A DNA stretch of 64,000 nucleotides from Streptomyces sp. RB17 (GTDB lineage: Bacteria > Actinomycetota > Actinomycetes > Streptomycetales > Streptomycetaceae). Location: positions 496,001 through 560,000 of the forward strand of contig NZ_WEGL01000003.1 of assembly GCF_009604455.1 (NCBI RefSeq), written 5' to 3'. Numbering within the stretch: position 1 is the first letter of the stretch; each line of letters opens with the position of its first letter. The notes under the pieces are model-generated. The model saw only the letters and a list, made by a program, of their open reading frames with translations. It was not told where the DNA came from and ran no database searches. The position numbers were made by a program, and so were the translations under genes. Positions 58,184-64,000 of the stretch are shown here, piece by piece.

Positions 58184-59035
58184 ATGAAGGTCACCGGGGT
58201 ACTGCCACTCTTTCTCCCGTTCTGCCGGCGCCTGTGGCCCGGCAGACTCGCCGGAATCTCCGTGGCGTTGCTGAAGGCGACCGCCCTCGAGGCCGTGATC
58301 CTGGCCGGCCACCTCCTGCTGTACCCGACCGGTCTCACCCAGGAGCGCCGCGCCCCCGCCCTGCCCGCCCGTGACGGCACCGCCCAGCTGCCGGTCCGGT
58401 CCGGCCCGCCGGTGGTGCTGCTGCACGGTTTCATCGACAACCGCTCGGTGTTCCTGCTGCTGCGCCGCAACCTCGCCCAGCACGGCGGGCAGCGCGTCAT
58501 ATCGCTCAACTACTCTCCGCTGACCTGCGACATCCGCACCGCCGCCGAGTTGCTCGGCCGGCACATCGAGGAGATCTGCGAGCGCACCGGCAGCGACCAG
58601 GTCGACATCGTGGGGCACAGCCTCGGCGGGCTGATCGCCCGTTACTACGTGCAGTGCCTGGGCGGTGACCTGCGGGTGCGCATCCTCGTGACACTGGGTA
58701 CACCGCACTCGGGTACCAGCGCGGCGCCACTGGCCAACGCCCATCCGATCGTGCGCCAGATGCGGCCCGGTTCGGGGGTGATCGAGCAGCTGGCCCGGCC
58801 CGCGCCCGGCTGCCGTACAAGGTTCATCAGCTTCTGGAGCGACCTGGACTCCGTGATGGTGCCCCTGCAGACGGCCTGCCTGGAGCACCCCGACCTCGAC
58901 GTGCAGAACGTCCGGGTGACCGGCATCGGGCATCTCGCCCTGCCCGTGCACCCGGCCGTCGCGGCCGGAATACGCGAGGTCCTCGACTCCCCGAGCCCCG
59001 GGGACCGGGTCGCCGGCGGTCTGACGGTGGCGTGA
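58184..59035 (+). CDS. Alpha/beta hydrolase, lipase class (triacylglycerol lipase-like)
   Basis: A 283-residue hydrolase. The N terminus has a hydrophobic stretch (LAGISVALLKATALEAVILA) that may anchor it in the membrane. PPVVLLHGFIDNRSVF is the oxyanion region, VDIVGHSLGGLIARYY the nucleophile elbow with Ser in GHSLGG, and the catalytic His is in RVTGIGHLALPVHP. LGTPHSGTSAAPLA is typical of the family. GGAGG precedes the ATG at 58184 (MKVTGVLPLF); an in-frame ATG at 58119 with GAGGGGGAA is an alternative. The natural ester is unknown. Confidence 0.85.
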   Translation: MKVTGVLPLFLPFCRRLWPGRLAGISVALLKATALEAVILAGHLLLYPTGLTQERRAPALPARDGTAQLPVRSGPPVVLLHGFIDNRSVFLLLRRNLAQHGGQRVISLNYSPLTCDIRTAAELLGRHIEEICERTGSDQVDIVGHSLGGLIARYYVQCLGGDLRVRILVTLGTPHSGTSAAPLANAHPIVRQMRPGSGVIEQLARPAPGCRTRFISFWSDLDSVMVPLQTACLEHPDLDVQNVRVTGIGHLALPVHPAVAAGIREVLDSPSPGDRVAGGLTVA

Positions 59036-59179
59036 CATATCCGGCGGCGGAGTGACGTACAGGTGACGAACAGTCGCCGTACATCGAACGCCAATCGAAC
59101 TCTCGGCCAAACTCGTGTCCCGCGCCCCCCGAAACGCCGCTGAATGCCCGTTTACGGCGGGCGCGAAACCAGCCGAAGA

Positions 59180-59209
59180 TTGTCGCGCCCAGGTACCGGC
59201 GGGTACAGT
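59180..59209 (+). promoter_or_regulatory. Housekeeping-type promoter of the M23 peptidase gene
   Basis: TTGTCG (59180-59185), 18-bp spacer, TACAGT (59204-59209). This fits an HrdB-type promoter; the leader to GTG 59258 would be about 45 bases. Confidence 0.5.
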
Positions 59210-59257
59210 CACCGCACTGCTCTGGCAGCCCCTGTTGTCGAGGCGAAAGAGAAGTTG

Positions 59258-60808
59258 GTGAACGACCGTCACCCGTCGGGGACCATGACCTCCCCGGCCC
59301 CGGCTTCCGACGCCTCTGCCGCGCACTACGCGCCGTACGGGACGAATGGAGCCCCTTACGGCGACTTCACCACGTACGACGGCTACGGCACCACCGGATT
59401 TCCGGACGGCACCGGCACCTTCTCCGCGGACCCGCTCTTCGGCAGCATGCCCGGCGAACAGAGCACCGGCGCGTACGACAGCACGCAGTGGCAGACCGGC
59501 CAGGCCCTGAGCCACGACCCGTACGCGGCCCAGCACCACGCCGCCTACGACTCGGGCGCCTACGACGCCACTGGCTGGACCATCCCCGCTCAGGCGACGG
59601 GCAACGACATCAGCGGCCAGTGGGACGCCGGCGCCTGGCTGCAGCCCGACCAGTCCGGCATCGCCGAACCGACCCAGCAGTGGGCGTGGGGCACCCAGAC
59701 CTTCGAGTCGGGCACGTTCGACGCCACGCAGTGGAATTCCGGCGGCCAGACCGTGCCGGCGGAGGCCGAGCAGGCCGGCGAACCGTTCGACCAGCCGGCC
59801 ACCGCCCTGTTCGACCAGGTCGGCGGCCCGCAGGCGACCGCGGCCTTCCCGCAGGTGCCGTACCAGCACCAGGGGCCGTACGCGGACGACGCGCCCTATG
59901 CGAACGACACGTCGTACGAGGGCGATACGCCGTACACGGACACGGCCTTCGACGAACCGGGGGCCGGGGACGACGAGTCGGTCACCACGGGTGAACAGCC
60001 CGGCCCCGCCCAGCTGCTGGACGAGCAGGAAGAAAGCGCGCCGGCGCCCCGCACCGGCGCGCGAAGTGCCGCACGCTCCCGCCGTCGTACGACCGCCAAG
60101 CGCTCCGCGCTGCTGACCGTCGCCGTGCCCTCCGCCTGTGTCATGGGCGTTGCCGGGATCGCCGCCGCCTCGGTCGGCGCGCTGACCGACGACGGCCAGG
60201 ACACCACGGCCTCCGCCCCGGACGCGCACACGGTCAAGGCCTCGGTCGCCAACAGCAGGCTGGACACCCAGCTCAACACCCTGTCCGCCGGCGCGCACGA
60301 CTTCGCCGACCGGGCGAGCCGTACGCAGGAGCGGATCGACCTCAGGAACCAGCAGGAGCTGGAGAAGAAGAAGGCCGCCGCGGAGGCCGCGCTCAAGGAG
60401 CGGCTGCGCCCCAAGTTCGTGCTGCCGGTCACGCAGAAGGGGCTCAGCGCCTACTTCGGCCAGGCCGGTGTGAACTGGATGTCCGTGCACACGGGCATCG
60501 ACTTCCCGGTCGCGTACGGCACCACGGTGATGGCCGCGACCGACGGCGTCGTCTCCACCAAGTGGAACAGCGCCTACGGCAACATGATGATCGTGACGGC
60601 GAAGGACGGCACGCAGACCTGGTACTGCCACCTGTCCAGTTACCGCGTCCCCGCCGGGACGTCCGTCAAGGCCGGCCAGCCGATCGCCTACTCCGGCAAC
60701 TCCGGCAACTCAACCGGTCCGCACCTGCACTTCGAGGTACGGCCCGCGGGCGGAGCGGCCATAGACCCGCTGCCGTGGCTGCGCAGCCACGGCCTCGACC
60801 CGACGTAG
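59258..60808 (+). CDS. M23-family metalloendopeptidase with one membrane helix
   Basis: A 516-residue protein. Residues about 1-260 are low-complexity, rich in Asp/Gly/Tyr/Thr/Gln (TTYDGYGTTGFPDGTGTF), and presumably cytoplasmic. A transmembrane helix follows (SALLTVAVPSACVMGVAGIA), then a coiled-coil segment (RTQERIDLRNQQELEKKKAA) and the M23 domain: HTGIDFPVAYGTTVMAATDG, then GPHLHFEVRPAGG with the zinc-binding histidines. It would cleave peptidoglycan cross-bridges outside the membrane. I chose the GTG at 59258 because the -35/-10 pair and AAAGAGAAG lie upstream. Confidence 0.88.
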   Translation: MNDRHPSGTMTSPAPASDASAAHYAPYGTNGAPYGDFTTYDGYGTTGFPDGTGTFSADPLFGSMPGEQSTGAYDSTQWQTGQALSHDPYAAQHHAAYDSGAYDATGWTIPAQATGNDISGQWDAGAWLQPDQSGIAEPTQQWAWGTQTFESGTFDATQWNSGGQTVPAEAEQAGEPFDQPATALFDQVGGPQATAAFPQVPYQHQGPYADDAPYANDTSYEGDTPYTDTAFDEPGAGDDESVTTGEQPGPAQLLDEQEESAPAPRTGARSAARSRRRTTAKRSALLTVAVPSACVMGVAGIAAASVGALTDDGQDTTASAPDAHTVKASVANSRLDTQLNTLSAGAHDFADRASRTQERIDLRNQQELEKKKAAAEAALKERLRPKFVLPVTQKGLSAYFGQAGVNWMSVHTGIDFPVAYGTTVMAATDGVVSTKWNSAYGNMMIVTAKDGTQTWYCHLSSYRVPAGTSVKAGQPIAYSGNSGNSTGPHLHFEVRPAGGAAIDPLPWLRSHGLDPT

Positions 60809-60851
60809 GGTCCGGGGGCTTCCCGCCCCCCAGTCCCCTACGGCTTCTCCC

Positions 60852-63344
60852 CTACAGCCTCTCCACCGGCGCGTACCGCAGCAGCAGCCGCTTGGGCTTG
60901 GCGTCGCCGAAGTCGATCGTCGCCTCCGCGTTCGCGCCCGTGCCCTTCACGGCGACGACCGTGCCGAGCCCGAACTGGTCGTGGGTGACCCGGTCCCCGA
61001 CGGCGAGGGCGACCACCGGCTTCTCCGTGGTGCGCCGCGTGGCGAACCCGGAGGCGCCCGACGCCGAGGAGCGCGAGCGGGTCGAGGACAGCGAGGCCGC
61101 GATCCCGGAGGCCGGGCCGGAGGACACCGGCGCAGCCCCTCCCGTCCGCTTCCAGTCCACATGGGTCGCCGGGATCTCCTCCAGGAAGCGGGAGGGCGGG
61201 TTGTACGACGGCTGGCCCCAGGCGCTGCGCAACGCCGACCGGGTGAGGTAGAGCCGCTCCCGCGCGCGCGTGATGCCGACGTACGCCAGGCGCCGCTCCT
61301 CCTCCAGCTCCTTGGTCTGGCCGAGGGCGCGCATGTGCGGGAAGACACCGTCCTCCATGCCGGTCAGGAAGACGACCGGGAACTCGAGGCCCTTGGCGGT
61401 GTGCAGGGTCATCAGGGTGATGACGCCGGAGCCGTCCTCGTCCTCGTCGGGGATCTGGTCGGAGTCGGCGACCAGGGCGACCTGCTCCAGGAAGTCCGCG
61501 AGCGTGCCGGTCTCTCCCTCGGCGCGCTCCTGCTCGAACTCCAGGGCCACGGCCGCGAGTTCCTGGAGGTTCTCGATGCGGGTCTCATCCTGCGGGTCGG
61601 TGGAGGCCTGCAACTCGGCCAGATAGCCGGTGCGTTCGAGCACCGCCTCCAGGACGGTCGCGGGGCCCGCGCCGGACTCGACGATCGTGCGCAGGTCCTC
61701 CATCAGCGTGTTGAACCGCTTGACGGCGTTGGTGGAGCGCGCGGCCATGCCGTACGCCTCGTCCACGCGCTTGAGCGCCTGCGGGAAGCTGATCTTCTCG
61801 CGCTGGGAGAGGGCGTCGATCATCGCCTCCGCGCGCTCACCGATGCCCCGCTTGGGAACGTTGAGGATGCGGCGCAGCGGCACCGAGTCCTCGGGGTTGG
61901 CGAGGACGCGCAGATAGGCCAGGACGTCCCGGACCTCCTTGCGCTCGTAGAAGCGGACACCGCCGACGACCTTGTAGGGCAGGCCGACGCGGATGAAGAC
62001 CTCTTCGAAGACACGGGACTGGGCGTTGGTGCGGTAGAAGACGGCGACATCGCCCGCCTTCGCCTCGCGCGCGTCGACCAGGCGGTCTATCTCGTCGGCG
62101 ACGAACTGTGCCTCGTCGTGCTCGGTGTCCGCGACGTAACCGGTGATCCGGGCCCCCTGGCCGGCGTTGGTCCACAGGTTCTTCGGACGGCGGGACTCGT
62201 TGCGCTCGATGACCGCGTTGGCGGCGGACAGGATGGTCTGCGTGGAGCGGTAGTTCTGCTCCAGCAGGATCGTCGTCGCGTTCGGGTAGTCCTCCTCGAA
62301 CTGGAGGATGTTGCGGATCGTCGCGCCCCGGAAGGCGTAGATGGACTGGTCCGCGTCACCTACGACGCACAGTTCGGCGGGCGGGAGGTCGTACTCGCCG
62401 GGCGGGGTGTCGGCCTCCTCGGCGGAGGGCTCACCCGTGCCGACGAGTTCGCGCACGAGCGCGTACTGGGCGTGGTTGGTGTCCTGGTACTCGTCGACGA
62501 GGACGTGCCGGAAGCGGCGGCGGTAGTGCTCGGCGACGTCCGGGAAGGCGCGCAGCAGGTTGACCGTCGTCATGATCAGGTCGTCGAAGTCGAGCGCGTT
62601 CGCCTCGCGCAGGCGCGACTGGTAGAGCGCGTAGGCCTGAGCGAGGGTCTTCTCGAAACCGTCGGTGGCCTGGGCGGCGAAGTCCTCCTCGTCGATCAGC
62701 TCGTTCTTCAGGTTGCTGATCTTCGCGCTGAACGACTTCGGCGGGAAGCGCTTGGGGTCGAGGTCCAGGTCACGGCAGACCAGAGCCATCAGGCGCTTGC
62801 TGTCGGCGGCGTCGTAGATGGAGAAACTGGAGGTGAAGCCCAGCTTCTTGCTCTCCCGGCGCAGGATGCGCACGCACGCGCTGTGGAAGGTCATCACCCA
62901 CATCGCGTTCGCGCGCGGGCCGACCAGCTGCTCGACGCGCTCCCTCATCTCGCCCGCGGCCTTGTTGGTGAAGGTGATCGCGAGGATCTGGCCCGGATGC
63001 ACATGCCGCTCGGCGAGCAGGTGGGCGATGCGGTGGGTGAGCACGCGGGTCTTGCCCGAGCCGGCACCGGCGACGATGAGCAGCGGGGAGCCGGCGTGCA
63101 CGACCGCGGCGCGCTGGTTGTCGTTCAGCCCCTCCAGCAGGGCCGCCGAGTCGAGGGCAGGACGTGGGGCGCCGTCGCGGTAGTACACGTCCCGGTCCTG
63201 CGGCACGTCGAACTTCCCGCCGAACAGATCGTCCGGAACCGGCTCCGGAGCATGATCGTCCTCGGGCGGTGGCGGGGGCTCCTCCTCGCGCCCGCGAGGG
63301 GCCTGGAGGTCCGCCAGGAAGCTGTCGTCAAAGAGGCTGCTCAT
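60852..63344 (-). CDS. pcrA: ATP-dependent DNA helicase PcrA/UvrD
   Basis: An 830-residue superfamily 1A 3'-5' helicase acting in excision repair and replication-fork clearing. Order: acidic Pro-rich N-terminal tail (about 1-65), motif Q/I in LNDNQRAAVVH and VAGAGSGKTRVLTHR, motif Ia ITFTNKAAGEMRERV, motif II VDEYQDTN, motif III VVGDADQSIYAFRGA, motif IV LEQNYRST, motifs V-VI LMTLHTAKGLEFPVVF and YVGITRARERLYL. A C-terminal Tudor-like RNA-polymerase-binding module closes it (DRVTHDQFGLGTVVAVKG). The ATG at 63344 follows a short leader. The promoter has the RecA-independent DNA-damage architecture (63354-63376). Confidence 0.96.
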   Translation of the reverse strand: MSSLFDDSFLADLQAPRGREEEPPPPPEDDHAPEPVPDDLFGGKFDVPQDRDVYYRDGAPRPALDSAALLEGLNDNQRAAVVHAGSPLLIVAGAGSGKTRVLTHRIAHLLAERHVHPGQILAITFTNKAAGEMRERVEQLVGPRANAMWVMTFHSACVRILRRESKKLGFTSSFSIYDAADSKRLMALVCRDLDLDPKRFPPKSFSAKISNLKNELIDEEDFAAQATDGFEKTLAQAYALYQSRLREANALDFDDLIMTTVNLLRAFPDVAEHYRRRFRHVLVDEYQDTNHAQYALVRELVGTGEPSAEEADTPPGEYDLPPAELCVVGDADQSIYAFRGATIRNILQFEEDYPNATTILLEQNYRSTQTILSAANAVIERNESRRPKNLWTNAGQGARITGYVADTEHDEAQFVADEIDRLVDAREAKAGDVAVFYRTNAQSRVFEEVFIRVGLPYKVVGGVRFYERKEVRDVLAYLRVLANPEDSVPLRRILNVPKRGIGERAEAMIDALSQREKISFPQALKRVDEAYGMAARSTNAVKRFNTLMEDLRTIVESGAGPATVLEAVLERTGYLAELQASTDPQDETRIENLQELAAVALEFEQERAEGETGTLADFLEQVALVADSDQIPDEDEDGSGVITLMTLHTAKGLEFPVVFLTGMEDGVFPHMRALGQTKELEEERRLAYVGITRARERLYLTRSALRSAWGQPSYNPPSRFLEEIPATHVDWKRTGGAAPVSSGPASGIAASLSSTRSRSSASGASGFATRRTTEKPVVALAVGDRVTHDQFGLGTVVAVKGTGANAEATIDFGDAKPKRLLLRYAPVERL

Positions 63345-63353
63345 CGCTCTACG

Positions 63354-63376
63354 AGTCTAGGGCGCCCCACCGACAA
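63354..63376 (-). promoter_or_regulatory. PafBC/RecA-independent DNA-damage promoter of pcrA
   Basis: On the minus strand TTGTCGGTG (63376-63368), exactly 8 bases (GGGCGCCC), then TAGACT (63359-63354). The ATG at 63344 follows 9 bases after the -10 box, so the leader is only a few bases. It matches TTGTCRGTG-N8-TANNNT in full. Confidence 0.72.
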
Positions 63377-63604
63377 CCGGTCGCCGTCCCCGGAACATGG
63401 CCGGTCCGGAACGGAGTTGATCTTAACCGCCCGACGGGCCCGCGACCTGCTCACGCAGGGGAACCGTGCGATGACACAGAGAAGAAACCCGCCTCAGGTC
63501 ACGAAAATGTATCGGACATATCACGCACCAACCTTCACAGGAGTCACACGAGTTGGCTAGCGTGCGTGCGGGCCGTACGACCCCTACCGGCGAGCCTCGC
63601 CGGG
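63377..63604. other. Upstream part of the pcrA / NlpC-P60 divergent region
   Basis: No gene is supported. TAGCGT at about 63558-63563 is a possible -10 box for the riboswitch transcript, which would then start near 63570. Confidence 0.4.
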
Positions 63605-63760
63605 TCGCGCGGCCTCCGCCGAGTCCGGCGCGCCGCGCATGGCGCCCGGAGCCGGGGACCCACCGACTTTGGGGTGAATCGGTCGGCTCCCATCCGGGAC
63701 GCCGCCGTAGGGCAACCCTTCCGAACCACCGCCCGAACCCGACAGCTAACCCGGTAGGCG
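63605..63760 (+). ncRNA. ydaO-yuaA (cyclic di-AMP) riboswitch
   Basis: The conserved core words of this class occur in order: GAGTCCG, GGAGCCGGGGACCCACCG, TTTGGGGTGAATCGG, TAGGGCAACCCTTCCGAA and CCCGACAGCTAACCCGGTAG, closing with GGCGG. It lies in the leader of the next gene, ending about 10 bases before its ribosome site. The ligand of the class is cyclic di-AMP. In streptomycetes such switches turn off cell-wall hydrolase genes when the second messenger is high. Exact ends are approximate. Confidence 0.88.
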
Positions 63761-63784
63761 GCCCATTGGAAGGAGTCGCCTCCC

Positions 63785-64000
63785 TTGGCGTCGCACCGCA
63801 AGCCGCGCCCCGGCGGGACCATCGGAACGGGCCTTCGCACCCCCGCCCTCGCCACCGCCGCCCTCACCTCCATGGCCGTGTTCTCGCAGACCGCAGAGGC
63901 CGCCCCGAGTACCGATCACGCCAAGCCGAGCCTGGAGGAGGTCGAGAAGAAGGTCGACGAGCTCTATCGCCAGGCGGAGTCGGCGACCGAGAAGTACGAC
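63785..64000 (+). CDS. NlpC/P60-type secreted cell-wall hydrolase, N-terminal part (3' end outside window)
   Basis: The frame starts with TTG at 63785, nine bases after AAGGAG (63770-63775), and is open to the window end (72 codons). It encodes a signal peptide (MASHRKPRPGGTIGTGLRTP, then a hydrophobic Ala/Leu stretch ending in AEAAPS) and the start of a coiled-coil (KPSLEEVEKKVDELYRQAES). This is the N terminus of RipA/NlpC-P60-type endopeptidases of streptomycetes; the catalytic Cys-His domain would follow outside. The rare TTG start and the riboswitch suggest tightly limited expression. Confidence 0.75.
   Translation, partial: MASHRKPRPGGTIGTGLRTPALATAALTSMAVFSQTAEAAPSTDHAKPSLEEVEKKVDELYRQAESATEKYD

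Noticed and set aside
55673..59035. Continuous 1120-codon plus-strand frame joining DUF5691 and lipase regions
   Set aside because: Only the last ~283 codons (from 58184) read as a protein. Earlier parts are the +1 shadow of DUF5691 and antisense of icmB.
59036..59257. Second ydaO riboswitch before the M23 peptidase gene
   Set aside because: The GGGGACCCA and GACAGCTAACCCGG core words are absent; only an ordinary promoter is seen.

Overview
The window is chromosomal DNA from a Streptomyces-type actinomycete. It is very GC-rich with strong G/C third-position bias, many GTG and TTG starts, GTGA/ATGA overlaps between genes, -10 boxes of the form TANNNT and several apparently leaderless genes. 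As far as I recall, the gene order (pcrA, M23 peptidase, lipase, icmB, sucCD, purNH, folD, mdh, glycine-betaine genes, glyA, trpS, D-Ala-D-Ala carboxypeptidase) matches the core block around SCO4793-SCO4850 of S. coelicolor. I see no phage, IS element, CRISPR array, tRNA or rRNA.

Layout. 1-7.4 kb: end of a TetR regulator, a solute-binding protein, a D,D-carboxypeptidase overlapping a YihY-type membrane protein, an SDR reductase, a 2'-5' RNA ligase-like protein and trpS. 7.4-11.6 kb: glyA, a 174-bp palindromic element, rocD behind a 13-codon arginine-rich leader ORF, and an EamA-like transporter. 11.7-18 kb: a large LAxTG-anchored surface protein with a probable PD-(D/E)XK nuclease core, then a MocR/PdxR regulator divergent from a three-gene carboxymuconolactone-decarboxylase/PEP-mutase operon. 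18-25 kb: one leftward operon betB-betA-ATPase-fused permease-binding protein for choline uptake and oxidation to glycine betaine. 25-27.5 kb: accessory small genes, a MarR-GNAT fusion and a decayed LysR gene. 27.6-36 kb: mdh, an XRE/DUF2690 membrane regulator, folD-DUF3017, and a rightward FHA plus Ser/Thr kinase pair in which the kinase carries an outside lysozyme-like domain. 36-44.5 kb: purN-purH, membrane proteins, a membrane-tethered sigma-like protein and sucC-sucD. 45-48 kb: two secreted Ala-rich low-complexity proteins, the first broken by a one-base frameshift.

48-57.5 kb holds the most notable module: MoxR AAA+ ATPase, DUF5682 protein and VWA protein (leftward, ATGA-coupled), divergent from a SWIM zinc-finger protein and a DUF5691 protein. 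The shared intergenic region contains a perfect 14-bp inverted repeat. Each arm is a TTGTCAGTG element, and on the SWIM side it sits exactly 8 bp from a TACCGT -10 box. This is the RecA-independent DNA-damage (PafBC) promoter architecture known from mycobacteria. The same element, TTGTCGGTG-N8-TAGACT, precedes the DNA helicase gene pcrA at the right end. The sequence therefore suggests that this uncharacterised MoxR/VWA/SWIM system belongs to the DNA-damage regulon.

57.5-64 kb: icmB (B12-binding mutase subunit), a secreted lipase-like hydrolase, an M23 peptidase, pcrA, and at the right edge a ydaO-type (cyclic di-AMP) riboswitch in front of a truncated NlpC/P60-type cell-wall hydrolase gene with a TTG start.
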